Below the pieces are notes generated by a model, which had not been told where the DNA came from, made no database searches, and saw only the letters and a program-made list of their open reading frames with translations. A program made the translations under genes and the position numbers. 64,000 nt of DNA from Megasphaera vaginalis (ex Bordigoni et al. 2020). Its GTDB lineage: Bacteria; Bacillota; Negativicutes; Veillonellales; Megasphaeraceae. Position 1 is the first letter of the stretch; every line of letters starts with the position of its first letter. Below, piece by piece: positions 16,617-25,531 of this stretch. The stretch is from the NCBI RefSeq assembly GCF_900240295.1, contig NZ_OEQB01000001.1:461352-525351 (forward strand), written 5' to 3'.

Positions 16617-17423
16617 GTGGAACTTCCAACATGGGTCAAGCGCGAAGAATCTTATAATCCCGGTACAGACCGGGATTATTTTATTTCCCGTTCCCTCTTG
16701 CGACTGTTTTCTGTCCTCGCCTCCCTGCGCAACCAAGGCTGTCGCCGCACCAACCCGCCCAACGCCGTCATCGCCCTTATTTTCACCTTCACCCTCAGCA
16801 TCCTTATCGTCTCATCCAGAACACCGCTCTTCCTGTGGGGCGTCCTTGCCGGCGAACTCGTCTGTCTCTGCTCTTTGCCGGGCAACGTTCTGCGTGACCA
16901 TCTTCGCACAGCGCTGGCGACGGCCGTCATCTCCGCCCTGATCGTCGCGCCTGCCCTGTTTCTCGGCAACGGCCGGTACGTACTGCTCTTGCCGTATAAA
17001 ACGTTTCTCACCGTTACGCTGCTTTTGACCTTGCGGGAATACACCCCCTGGAACAAGCTGACCGCCGCCCTGCAGGCCTTCCACCTCCCTGTACTGGTCA
17101 TTTTCATCTTTGATACGACATTGCGCTTCATCGCCTTATTAGGTGACCAGGCCGCCACCCTCCTGACAGCGCTGAAACTTCGCTCTGTCGGTCATAACCC
17201 GGCCAAGCTGCCGGCACTGGGCGGAGTGATGGGCGTCGTACTGCAAAAGTCTGCCGGCCTGTCGCAAGACACGTACGATGCCATGCGTTGCCGCTGCTTT
17301 ACCGGCACGTATCTGCACGGCAAGGAAAAACGAACGAGCCCGGGCTGGCGAGACCTCATCCTACTCCTTTCGCTATCAGGCTATCTCTATTTATTTATCC
17401 GCACCGAAGGAGTGCTGCTATGA
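16617..17423 (+). CDS. cbiQ: ECF transporter T component CbiQ
   Basis: 268-aa membrane protein coupling CbiM to the ATPase. It contains LRLFSVLASLRNQGCRRTNP, several helices and, near the C-terminus, the coupling motif region with LKLRSVGHNPAKL and QDTYDAMRCRCFTGTY, matching the Ala-Arg-Gly-type coupling helices. I choose a GTG start (VELPTWVKREES) preceded by GAGGAGG at 8 nt; the ATG two codons earlier sits too close to that site. A terminator-like hairpin lies inside codons 13-21. Confidence 0.9.
   Translation: MELPTWVKREESYNPGTDRDYFISRSLLRLFSVLASLRNQGCRRTNPPNAVIALIFTFTLSILIVSSRTPLFLWGVLAGELVCLCSLPGNVLRDHLRTALATAVISALIVAPALFLGNGRYVLLLPYKTFLTVTLLLTLREYTPWNKLTAALQAFHLPVLVIFIFDTTLRFIALLGDQAATLLTALKLRSVGHNPAKLPALGGVMGVVLQKSAGLSQDTYDAMRCRCFTGTYLHGKEKRTSPGWRDLILLLSLSGYLYLFIRTEGVLL
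16655..16686 (+). promoter_or_regulatory. Terminator-like hairpin within the beginning of cbiQ
   Basis: A perfect 10-bp stem TAATCCCGGT / ACCGGGATTA with a 4-nt loop is followed by TTTTATTT. In position and shape it is an intrinsic terminator, yet it lies inside cbiQ; it might let cbiM be made in excess or mediate attenuation. Confidence 0.55.
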
Positions 17424-18073
17424 TTAACCTCGACGATATCTGCTTTGCCTACGACGAAACACCGCTCCTGGCACACGTAACCGCTACGATCGAGCAAGGG
17501 ACGGCAACGCTCCTTACCGGCCCCAACGGCTTAGGGAAATCAACACTGCTCCGTATCCTGAACGGAATCATCTTCCCGCAACACGGAACCTACACCTTTG
17601 AAGGAACGATGATCACGGCGGCAAAAATGAGCGAACATCGCTATTCCAAATGGTTTCACCAACGCCTCGGCTATGTCTGGCAAAATCCCGATTCGCAACT
17701 GTTTTGCAGCACAGTCCGCGAAGAACTGGCCTTCGGCCCGATGCAGATGGGTCTGCCTTATGAAAAAGTAAAACAACGAGTAGACGACGCCATAGAACTC
17801 CTGGGCCTGACAAAACTAACGGAACGAGCTCCGTATTCCCTGTCAGGCGGGGAAAAAAAGCGGACGGCCATCGCCGCAATCCTCACCATGAATCCGTCTG
17901 TCTGGATCTTCGATGAACCGGAAAGCCATCTCGACAAACAAGGACTGGCATGGCTCGAAGAATTTCTGCCGAATCTGAAAAAGGCAGGTAAAACCCTCAT
18001 TATCGCCACACACCACGAACACCTCATCCAACCAATAATCAATCAAACAATCGATCTGGAAAAAACAACCTGA
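17420..18073 (+). CDS. cbiO: ECF transporter ATPase CbiO
   Basis: 217-aa ABC ATPase. Walker A GPNGLGKST, Q-loop VWQNPDSQLFCSTVREE, signature LSGGEKKR, Walker B WIFDEPESHLD and switch His in ATHHEH are all present. The Q-loop with NPDSQLF is typical of ECF transporters. The start overlaps the cbiQ stop (ATGA). Only one ATPase is present, so it should act as a homodimer. The protein is a little shorter than the usual 250-280 aa, ending soon after the switch region. Confidence 0.93.
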   Translation: MINLDDICFAYDETPLLAHVTATIEQGTATLLTGPNGLGKSTLLRILNGIIFPQHGTYTFEGTMITAAKMSEHRYSKWFHQRLGYVWQNPDSQLFCSTVREELAFGPMQMGLPYEKVKQRVDDAIELLGLTKLTERAPYSLSGGEKKRTAIAAILTMNPSVWIFDEPESHLDKQGLAWLEEFLPNLKKAGKTLIIATHHEHLIQPIINQTIDLEKTT

Positions 18074-18505
18074 CCTGCCCACGGGAACAGTTGGGATATG
18101 TTAGGATTAGGGACGGCGCTCAAAATTAGGAACTTTGACCTTAGCGAAACACCAGCTTCATAGAAAACAAAAAACTTGGGCAAAGAACAGCCGCAAGGAA
18201 ATCCAAAAAACGCCAAGACTCTCATGGAAATAGTGTGGTGCACATGGCGGATCAAAGCGCTCTGGCCGGCGTATATTGAGCCGGACGGACATGAGGGCGG
18301 CGTAAACGAGTAGCTTAAAGCGATGTACCATCATAACGCTGCCGGAAGCGACAGATGAACATACGACCGGTACGATACGTATAGGTGGCCCTGGGCACAC
18401 CATAGAGTCAACATAGACAAAAAGGGCTAACCGAAAGCGGCTAGCCTGTGTTAACCCGTTCATGAGAGAAGCGCCTTTGTAGGGAGAGATGAACACGTAA
18501 ATCAT
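18074..18505. other. Unassigned possible mobile-element remnant
   Basis: About 430 bp near 50% GC between cbiO and the AT-rich island. It carries a tetraloop hairpin (GGCTAACCG-AAAG-CGGCTAGCC, 18428-18449) and a frame ending in TAG (RIKALWPAYIEPDGHEGG) with coding-like codons but no clear start. I recognise no transposase or intron; its position at the junction suggests an insertion scar. Confidence 0.35.
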
Positions 18506-18651
18506 AACACAAAGAAGACTCTTTTTTTACTACTGGCATAACATATGTATGGTTATCCTACGAATTTTATATGGAGAATTTCATCATAATACTATTAAGC
18601 TATCTAATATAATCGTTTGTATGCTGTTATTTTATGTTATATGCTCAGCCA

Positions 18652-18706
18652 TAAAAAGCTATTCCCGAATCTTACTGTCAAAAGTTTGAGAGAATAGCTC
18701 ATTTTT
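18652..18706 (-). terminator. Terminator of the LysR regulator gene
   Basis: Stem AGCTATTC / GAATAGCT with a long loop and UUUUU on the minus strand. The 18506-18650 stretch beside it is AT-rich and holds nothing I can name. Confidence 0.65.
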
Positions 18707-18749
18707 ATTTATAAATTGATATTCAGCACTATAATTACATATACATTTA

Positions 18750-19703
18750 TCATAAATAATCTTTATCAAATACATATTCTAATTGATTCTCTGTATAAAA
18801 TCTTCTTACCATCTCTAACATATTTTTTTCTTGTTCTCGTATGTAATGAAGAATTCTCCATTGAAATAAGACTATCTCTCTCCGTTTGCGTTTATATAAT
18901 GACGGATCATATATCATAAATAATTCCCTAGCTGGTGTTTCTACCGCTAAAGCTGATATAACAATGCCTTGTTGTTTCCTTAAATTAAGACAAATGCTAT
19001 ATGGAGCAAAAAACCAAGAATCTTCATCTAATAAATCCAATGCAATTTTTGCCGTATCTACCGCAAATTTAGGTTTAATGTATGATGGGAAATAACGTGA
19101 ATGCCAGTGTCGATACGTTGATCCCCAATTAATATATATTTGCTTATCTCCATCCAAATCACCTGGCATAAGCACCTTTTTTGATGCAATAGGCTTTCGA
19201 CTAATTACCATCAATTTTTCAGAATGAACTTTTTTTATTGTAATTTGTTTATGCGAAATATGACTCAAAGGAAATCCCACATCCACCGTGTTCAACGCGA
19301 CTTGTTCATATAACTCTTCCGTATGCATTGTCTTTATCGTTAATCTCCAATCTAATGGATCATTTTTGAGTTTATTATAAAACCCACTAAATAAATAATT
19401 ATTTACACTATTGACAGTTCCAATAGATAATTCTATTACTTGTGGCCTATAACAAAAATCTTCCAGCTCAGAATTCAAATTGAACCAATTTTGCGCTAAT
19501 GGTAAAAAGTTTTGTCCCGCCAAAGTAAGCTCAGCTCTTTTAATCCCCTTGTTCCTTATTACTAATATAGCGCCTACTTTATCTTCTAAAATTTTTAGGC
19601 GATGGCTCACAGTTTCCTGCGACACATATAAAAGGTTTGCGGCTTTACTAATATTTTTAACTTTGGAAACAGTGAGGAATGTTTCTATTAAATCTTTATT
19701 CAT
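18750..19703 (-). CDS. LysR-type transcriptional regulator
   Basis: 317 aa. N-terminal winged helix: FLTVSKVKNISKAANLLYVS followed by SQETVSHRLKILEDKVGA. The remainder is the ligand-binding domain, with a likely effector pocket region TMHTEELYEQVALNTVDVGF. It is divergent from the aldolase-MFS-dehydrogenase genes and should control them in response to a pathway metabolite. Good GGGGGG site. The gene is strongly AT-rich, as are its three divergent neighbours, unlike flanking chromosome. Confidence 0.9.
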   Translation of the reverse strand: MNKDLIETFLTVSKVKNISKAANLLYVSQETVSHRLKILEDKVGAILVIRNKGIKRAELTLAGQNFLPLAQNWFNLNSELEDFCYRPQVIELSIGTVNSVNNYLFSGFYNKLKNDPLDWRLTIKTMHTEELYEQVALNTVDVGFPLSHISHKQITIKKVHSEKLMVISRKPIASKKVLMPGDLDGDKQIYINWGSTYRHWHSRYFPSYIKPKFAVDTAKIALDLLDEDSWFFAPYSICLNLRKQQGIVISALAVETPARELFMIYDPSLYKRKRREIVLFQWRILHYIREQEKNMLEMVRRFYTENQLEYVFDKDYL

Positions 19704-19738
19704 TATAATCCCCCCTATTTATCTAAGCTATCACTTAT

Positions 19739-19785
19739 ATGAGCATATGTAAATATTAATATAATAAATATTTACATATGCTCAT
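19739..19785. promoter_or_regulatory. Large inverted repeat between LysR and the aldolase gene
   Basis: Two perfect 19-bp arms (left arm ATGAGCATATGTAAATATT) separated by 9 bp, lying in the divergent intergenic region. LysR regulators bind such palindromic sites, so this is the prime candidate operator; a transcript-level hairpin is the alternative. Confidence 0.65.
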
Positions 19786-19890
19786 TATTTATTTTTATTT
19801 TATTTGCAGTTATATTATGCTTTATTCACAAGGCAATTATCTTGTTCTTGCATTTTACTATGTGTTATTTCTACGAAAGGATGTTTTCAA

Positions 19891-20883
19891 ATGAAAATTA
19901 TGGATTGTACACTCCGTGATGGTGCTAATGTAGTCGGCGCTGGATTTTCTATCTCGATGACAAAATTAATAATCGAAGGATTATTGAACAGTCATATCAC
20001 AACCATTGAAATGGGGCATTGCACTGGACTCGGTAGTATGCAGAACGGTGGAAAAATTGCCCCTGTCTCAGATGAAGAGTATCTCGACGCAATTGCTCCT
20101 TACGTCAGAAAAGGTCATATTGGAATGTTCCAATCAGCCAAAAATGCTAACGAAAAGTTGATTCATAAAACCGCAGAAAAAGGGTTAAGTTTTTTACGTA
20201 TTGGTGCAAATGCCGGTGACGGAGATACTGCTATCCAGGCAATAAAAATGGTTCGTAATGCTGGACTTGAGGCAAAATATAGCTTAATGAAAGCATATAT
20301 TCTTACTCCTGATCAATTGATGGAAGAAGCAAAATTACTTGAATCTGTCGGTGTACAGGCTATTACTATTATGGACTCTGCTGGATATATGTTTCCTGAT
20401 CAAGTATCCGAATATACTAAAAAGTTAAAAAATACAGTCTCTATTCCCGTTGGGTTCCATGGCCATAGCAATTTGGGAATGGCCATGGCTAATGCACTCG
20501 CAGCCACTACTGCAGGAGCAGATTTCATTGATTGTGGCCTCATGGGAATGGCTCGTAGTGCCGGTAATATTACAACAGAAGGAATGTTAGCCCTACTTCA
20601 ACGACAAGGTTCCAATACGAAATATGAATTTTATAATTTGCTTCATTTCATTGATAACGAACTAATGCCAGCTATGCTAAAAGAAGGATACCATAATCCA
20701 ATCGCTCCTTTGGATCTTATCCTTGGCTACTCTGGATGTCATTCTAGTTTTATCGCTCTTTATAAAGAAGTGGCTAAGAAAAAGAAAGTGGACCTATACA
20801 AGTTAATTGTAGAAGTATCAAAAATCAATCAAAAAAATCCTTCGCTAGAATTAATAGAGCTCACAGCTAATCAAATTAAATAA
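19891..20883 (+). CDS. HMGL-like aldolase (4-hydroxy-2-oxovalerate aldolase-like)
   Basis: 330-aa DRE-TIM metallolyase. Seen: MDCTLRDGANVVGAGFS (metal Asp and Arg of the DRE motif, residues 4-8), IEMGHCTG, TIMDSAGYM, the metal-binding pair in PVGFHGHSNLGMAMANA and AGADFIDCGLMGMARSAGN. It resembles MhpE/DmpG-type aldolases, which split 4-hydroxy-2-oxo acids to pyruvate and an aldehyde. The DmpG catalytic His after DG is absent (ANVV), and no acylating aldehyde dehydrogenase is next to it, so the substrate probably differs. GAAAGGA site before the chosen ATG. Confidence 0.85.
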   Translation: MKIMDCTLRDGANVVGAGFSISMTKLIIEGLLNSHITTIEMGHCTGLGSMQNGGKIAPVSDEEYLDAIAPYVRKGHIGMFQSAKNANEKLIHKTAEKGLSFLRIGANAGDGDTAIQAIKMVRNAGLEAKYSLMKAYILTPDQLMEEAKLLESVGVQAITIMDSAGYMFPDQVSEYTKKLKNTVSIPVGFHGHSNLGMAMANALAATTAGADFIDCGLMGMARSAGNITTEGMLALLQRQGSNTKYEFYNLLHFIDNELMPAMLKEGYHNPIAPLDLILGYSGCHSSFIALYKEVAKKKKVDLYKLIVEVSKINQKNPSLELIELTANQIK

Positions 20884-20913
20884 TCTAAAAATCTTCTCAA
20901 GGGGGGCCTTTCT

Positions 20914-22260
20914 ATGAATAAAAAAAAGACGCACTATCGTTGGTTTGTTCTGGCAATGATTTTCTGTATTTACGCGGTAGCTGGTGCTGACCGCTCCAAT
21001 ATAGGCATGGTAGTTCCTTACATGAAAGAGAGCTTTTCATTAAGTAATACAGATATAGGCGCTATGGCTAGTTTTTTCTATTTAGCTTACGCAATTGTAC
21101 AAATTCCTGCAGGACATTTATATAGTAAAAAAGGAATACGCGGATTCTACTCCATTTCTATATTATTGACTTCTATTGCTACTTTTATTATGGGTATTGC
21201 TGACTCTGCAATGCATCTCAAAGGAGCTCGAACATTGCTAGGTCTTGCAGAAGGTCCTATCAATATTGGTTCAATTACCACAATCAATAAGTGGTTTCCT
21301 ACACAAGAAAAAGGGATGGCAACTGGCATTTACTTGTCTTCCATCAAGTTTGCTCCTGCTTTTGTCCCGCCTCTTTGTGCCTGGATTATTTTAAGCTTTG
21401 GTTGGCGCACTGTATTTTATGCATTTGCTATTCCTGGTATATTCTTAGCTGTACTTTGGTATATTTTAATCAGAGATAATCCACGTAATAGTCAATATAC
21501 TAATGAAGCCGAAGTATATTATATAGAACACCCAACAATTACCCTTAATAATGTTAAGAACAAATCAGCAACTACTATAAAGAATCCCGATGGAGCTATT
21601 GATAAAATTATTCGAACAAAACTTATAGAACCCTTAAGTACAAATTCGGAAATATTAAGATCTTGGAGTATATGGGCTGATGCTGCTGGATATTTTTTCT
21701 TGGTTGCAATCACATACACTATTATGACTTGGATTCCTACTTACCTGGCACAAGTAAAGCAATTTACAATTATTAAAGTCGGATTAGTTGCATCTGCCCC
21801 TTGGGTTGGTGCTGTTTTAGGCAATATAATTGGCGGTACTCTTTCAGACAAGTTATTTCATAGTCGCCGTAAACCAGTTATGTTGATTACAGCAATTAGC
21901 ACAGTTTTCTTAATGTATTCTTTAAAATTTGCTCCTGATGACATGACGATCCTTGGCATTTTATTACTGCTTGCTGGGATATTTTTAAATCTTGGTTACT
22001 CAATGTTTCTAGCTTATCCAATGGGGATTGCTACAAAAGAAAAAGTATCATTTGCTGCTTCTATTGTAAATACAGCAGGATCATTAGGAGGCGCTTTCGG
22101 CCCATTTGCAGTAGGATTAATTTTAGATTCTTTTGGTTGGGATAGCGTCTTTCCATTTCTAGCAAGCATGTCCGCAATTGTATTTATTTTATTGCTAACA
22201 ATGATTGAACCTCTCCAAAAAACACCCTCTACGGAAGATACAATTGAAAAACATCATTAA
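20914..22260 (+). CDS. MFS transporter, anion:cation symporter (ACS) type
   Basis: 448 aa, 12 predicted helices. Helix 1 ends with GADRSNIGMVVPYM, the DR motif typical of ACS transporters for sugar acids and small organic acids, and the N-half contains FLAYAIVQIPAGHLYSKKG-like sequence (AYAIVQIPAG). A central cytoplasmic loop of about 60 residues separates the halves. Placed 30 bp after the aldolase and with GGGGGG near its start, it probably imports the substrate of the pathway. Confidence 0.88.
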   Translation: MNKKKTHYRWFVLAMIFCIYAVAGADRSNIGMVVPYMKESFSLSNTDIGAMASFFYLAYAIVQIPAGHLYSKKGIRGFYSISILLTSIATFIMGIADSAMHLKGARTLLGLAEGPINIGSITTINKWFPTQEKGMATGIYLSSIKFAPAFVPPLCAWIILSFGWRTVFYAFAIPGIFLAVLWYILIRDNPRNSQYTNEAEVYYIEHPTITLNNVKNKSATTIKNPDGAIDKIIRTKLIEPLSTNSEILRSWSIWADAAGYFFLVAITYTIMTWIPTYLAQVKQFTIIKVGLVASAPWVGAVLGNIIGGTLSDKLFHSRRKPVMLITAISTVFLMYSLKFAPDDMTILGILLLLAGIFLNLGYSMFLAYPMGIATKEKVSFAASIVNTAGSLGGAFGPFAVGLILDSFGWDSVFPFLASMSAIVFILLLTMIEPLQKTPSTEDTIEKHH

Positions 22261-22290
22261 ATTGCCCACAAAAAGGAGGCTTTACAGGCT

Positions 22291-23238
22291 ATGAAGACAT
22301 ATATTTTCGATCCAATATCCCCCGACGCATTAAGCTATGCAAAAGAAAATTTGGATGTCATCACTTGGGATGATCCCAGAATAAACGATATAAAAGAAGC
22401 TGAAGCATGCATAGTAAGAACTTATAAAATTAGTAAAGAACTAATTGACAGCATGCCCCATCTCCGTATTATTGCCAAACATGGTGTCGGCACAGATAAT
22501 ATTGATATTCCCTATGCTAAAAGCAAAAAAATTGTAATTACCAATACCCCAGTCGCAAATTCGAATTCTGTTGCTGAACAGACAATTGCCTTAATACTAG
22601 ATTGTGCTCGTAAAATTACTTGGTCTCATAATTGCAACGAAAAAGGATTAGAACGTAATCAGCCGATGTTTCTCAAAGGCTATGAAATAACAGGTAAACG
22701 TCTAGGCTTAATTGGTATTGGACATATTGGTTATCTTGTCGGTACTAGGCTAAAAGCCGGCTTTAACATGGATATTCTAGCTTACGATCCATTTATTTCA
22801 AAAGAAAAATGTAATGACATGGGATTTCAGTATGAAAGAGATTTAAATACACTTATACAAACTTGTGACATAATATCAATATCAGTCCCATTAAATGACT
22901 CCACTAAAAATATGATCAGCAACAAGGAACTATCTTTAATGTCCACTTCAACCATTTTAATAAATACGTCTCGCGGTGGAATTGTAAACGAAGAGGATCT
23001 CTATGAAGCTTTACAAAATCATCAAATCTTAGGTGCTGGTTTTGATGCTTTTATCGAAGAACCATTACCTGCTCATCATAAACTATTTACTTGTCCTAAT
23101 TTTGTAGGCACGCCCCATAATGGTGCTAATACTTATGAAGCACTTACTAGGATGGGGAAAGGAGCCGTTGGTGAAATCATTCGCTTCGAAAAAGGGGTAC
23201 CTACCTTAACAAACATCGGATTCAATAATCTGCCATAA
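22291..23238 (+). CDS. D-isomer-specific 2-hydroxyacid dehydrogenase
   Basis: 315 aa, NAD(P)-dependent. Seen: substrate-domain HGVGTDNIDIPYA, NAD site GLIGIGHIGYLVGTR with Asp at DILAYDP (suggesting NAD), and catalytic Arg in INTSRGGIVNE, Glu in IEEPLP and His in GTPHNGANT. It would interconvert a 2-oxo acid and a D-2-hydroxy acid. With the aldolase it could either oxidise an incoming hydroxy acid to the aldolase substrate or reduce the pyruvate-like product. Last gene of the AT-rich operon. Confidence 0.9.
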   Translation: MKTYIFDPISPDALSYAKENLDVITWDDPRINDIKEAEACIVRTYKISKELIDSMPHLRIIAKHGVGTDNIDIPYAKSKKIVITNTPVANSNSVAEQTIALILDCARKITWSHNCNEKGLERNQPMFLKGYEITGKRLGLIGIGHIGYLVGTRLKAGFNMDILAYDPFISKEKCNDMGFQYERDLNTLIQTCDIISISVPLNDSTKNMISNKELSLMSTSTILINTSRGGIVNEEDLYEALQNHQILGAGFDAFIEEPLPAHHKLFTCPNFVGTPHNGANTYEALTRMGKGAVGEIIRFEKGVPTLTNIGFNNLP

Positions 23239-23330
23239 AACAATTAGTATACTCAAATTTACATTCGAGAGCTTAATCTCAATTTTATCTCTCGTACCTA
23301 TTATCACTTTCATTAGATTAAGTTACCCAC

Positions 23331-23388
23331 AATAACATAAGATGCCCTGTATTACTATAAACAAATACAGGGCGCATCTTATGTTATT
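23331..23388. terminator. Long bidirectional terminator hairpin
   Basis: Arms of about 23 bp (interrupted by two unpaired bases) with T-rich flanks, between the convergent dehydrogenase gene and guaA. It also marks the right boundary of the AT-rich island. Confidence 0.9.
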
Positions 23389-23397
23389 ATTTTTTAA

Positions 23398-24933
23398 TTA
23401 TTCCCACTCAATCGTCGAAGGCGGTTTACTGGTTATGTCATAAACAATGCGGTTAATGTGCGATACTTCGTTAACGATACGGCCGGAGATGGTGTCGAGG
23501 ACGTCATAAGGGATGCGAGCCCAGTCGGCGGTCATGAAGTCTGTCGTCGTGACGCCGCGCAGGGCCAAGGTATAGTCGTAGGTACGGAAGTCGCCCATGA
23601 CGCCAACGGAGCGGTTATTAGTGAGAACGGCAAAGTACTGGTTGATGGAGCGATCCAATCGGGCCTTGGCGATTTCTTCGCGGAAGATGGCGTCGGCATC
23701 ACGGAGAATGGCGAGTTTTTCCGAAGTAATTTCCCCCATGACGCGAATGGCGAGGCCAGGCCCCGGAAACGGCTGCCGCCAGACGAGATAGTCCGGCAAG
23801 CCGAGTTCGGCGCCAAGTTCGCGCACTTCATCTTTAAAAAGGTTGCGCAGCGGTTCGATGAGACCTTTAAAATCAACGACTGCCGGCAGGCCGCCGACGT
23901 TATGGTGACTTTTGATAACGGCGGCATCGCCGGTGCCCGACTCGATGACGTCGGGATAGATCGTCCCTTGGGCCAGAAAGTCAACGGCGCCGATTTTACG
24001 GCCTTCATCCTCAAAGACGCGGATAAATTCTTCGCCAATAATTTTTCGTTTCTGTTCCGGATCGGTAATGCCCTTCAGTTTGCCGAGAAAGCGCGCCGAC
24101 GCATCGACGCGGATAAAGTTCATGCCCGAATGCCGGAAAGCGGCTTCCACTTCGTCGCCTTCATTTTTGCGCATTAGACCGTGATCGACAAAGATACAGG
24201 TCAGTTGACTGCCGACGGCTTTAGAAATCAGCGCTGCCGCCACGGAACTGTCGACACCGCCGGAGAGCGCGAGAACGACTTTACCGTCACCGACCGTTTC
24301 ACGGACATTGGCAACAGCGGCCTTGGCATAATTGGCCATCGTCCACTTGCCGCTGCAGCCGCAAACTTCGGTAAGGAAGTTACGTAGCATCTCCTTGCCA
24401 TGTTCCGTATGCAGGACTTCCGGATGATATTGCATGGCATAGAGCCGCCGTTCCGTATGTTGCATGGCCGCAACCGGACAGTTTGCTGTATGCGCGATAA
24501 TTTCAAATCCCGCCGGAATGGATGCAACGTAATCTGTATGGCTCATCCAGACGATCTCTTCAGCAGACAATCCCTTGAACAAAGGCGATGCCGTATCGAC
24601 AGCTGTCGGCGTCTTGCCGAATTCGCGCAATTCCGCCTGCTCTACCACGCCCCCCAGGGTCTGTGCCATAAATTGCATGCCATAACAGAGGCCGAGAACG
24701 GGAATCCCCAAATTAAATACTTCTTCACTGATTTTCGGCGCCTTTTCTTCATAGACACTGGCCGGGCCGCCGGTAAAAATAATGCCTTGGGGCTGCAATT
24801 CCTTAATCTTATTTACAGCCTTCCCATAAGGATATACTTCGCAGTACACGTGATTTTCTCTGACGCGCCGCGCAATCAGCTGATTGTATTGGCCGCCGAA
24901 ATCAACAACGATAATAAGTTCTTCGCCCTTCAT
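23398..24933 (-). CDS. guaA: GMP synthase (glutamine-hydrolysing)
   Basis: 511 aa, XMP to GMP. The class I amidotransferase domain has the nucleophile in GLCYGMQ and His/Glu in [12 protein letters not shown]. The ATP-pyrophosphatase domain has [11 protein letters not shown], and the C-terminal dimerisation domain ends [10 protein letters not shown]. The ATG at [14 protein letters not shown] is chosen because AAAGAGGAGG precedes it; an upstream extension has no such site. Transcribed alone from an extended -10 promoter after the queF terminator. Confidence 0.98.
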   Translation of the reverse strand: MKGEELIIVVDFGGQYNQLIARRVRENHVYCEVYPYGKAVNKIKELQPQGIIFTGGPASVYEEKAPKISEEVFNLGIPVLGLCYGMQFMAQTLGGVVEQAELREFGKTPTAVDTASPLFKGLSAEEIVWMSHTDYVASIPAGFEIIAHTANCPVAAMQHTERRLYAMQYHPEVLHTEHGKEMLRNFLTEVCGCSGKWTMANYAKAAVANVRETVGDGKVVLALSGGVDSSVAAALISKAVGSQLTCIFVDHGLMRKNEGDEVEAAFRHSGMNFIRVDASARFLGKLKGITDPEQKRKIIGEEFIRVFEDEGRKIGAVDFLAQGTIYPDVIESGTGDAAVIKSHHNVGGLPAVVDFKGLIEPLRNLFKDEVRELGAELGLPDYLVWRQPFPGPGLAIRVMGEITSEKLAILRDADAIFREEIAKARLDRSINQYFAVLTNNRSVGVMGDFRTYDYTLALRGVTTTDFMTADWARIPYDVLDTISGRIVNEVSHINRIVYDITSKPPSTIEWE

Positions 24934-24970
24934 TGCAAGCCTCCTCTTTACATCTCTCAAACGATATTTC

Positions 24971-24979
24971 ATTATACCA
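24971..24979 (-). promoter_or_regulatory. Extended -10 promoter of guaA
   Basis: TGGTATAAT on the minus strand, 38 bp before the guaA start. No guanine-riboswitch sequence fits in the short leader. Confidence 0.6.
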
Positions 24980-24981
24980 TG

Positions 24982-25013
24982 AAAAAAGCGGCAATGCCTA
25001 GCATTGCCGCTTT
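24982..25013 (-). terminator. Terminator of the queuosine operon
   Basis: Perfect 13-bp stem AAAGCGGCAATGC / GCATTGCCGCTTT with a 3-nt loop and U-run, directly after queF. Confidence 0.93.
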
Positions 25014-25048
25014 TCTTCCGTTATCTCCAAACGGCGCCGTCACTTATT

Positions 25049-25531
25049 TCAGCGATTGTCAACCCGTTCAGGGACCAGATCGTGTCCAGCCAGACGTTTC
25101 CAAGCGATATCTTCCCATTTCGTTCCCGCCTTGCCGTAATTGCAGTAGGGGTCAATGGAAATCCCGCCGCGTGGCAGAAAACGCCCCCATACTTCAATAT
25201 AACGCGGTTCCATACAGTTGATGAGATCTTTCATGATGACATTAACACAGTCTTCGTGAAAGGCGCCGTGATTGCGGAAAGAAAACAGGTACAGCTTCAA
25301 ACTTTTGCTTTCAACCATCTTCACGTCCGGCACATAGGCAATAGTCAAAGCCGCAAAATCAGGCTGTCCCGTTATCGGACAGAGACTGGTAAATTCGGGA
25401 CAGTTGAATTTAACGAAGTAATCATGATCACGGTGCTTGTTGATAAAAACTTCCAGCACATCGGGATTGTAGGCCTTTTCATAGGCCGTATGCCGACTGC
25501 CGAGTCGTGTCAACCCTTCCGTATCGTTCAT
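25049..25531 (-). CDS. queF: NADPH-dependent 7-cyano-7-deazaguanine reductase
   Basis: 160-aa unimodular QueF, T-fold. It reduces preQ0 nitrile to the aminomethyl group of preQ1. The thioimide-forming Cys is in [13 protein letters not shown], and the NADPH motif region [20 protein letters not shown] is present. Last gene of the operon; its ATG overlaps the queC stop (ATGA). Confidence 0.97.
   Translation of the reverse strand: MNDTEGLTRLGSRHTAYEKAYNPDVLEVFINKHRDHDYFVKFNCPEFTSLCPITGQPDFAALTIAYVPDVKMVESKSLKLYLFSFRNHGAFHEDCVNVIMKDLINCMEPRYIEVWGRFLPRGGISIDPYCNYGKAGTKWEDIAWKRLAGHDLVPERVDNR

Noticed and set aside
18158..18505. Minus-strand 115-codon frame in the unassigned stretch
   Set aside because: No ribosome-binding site, no recognisable family, odd amino-acid composition; treated as chance.
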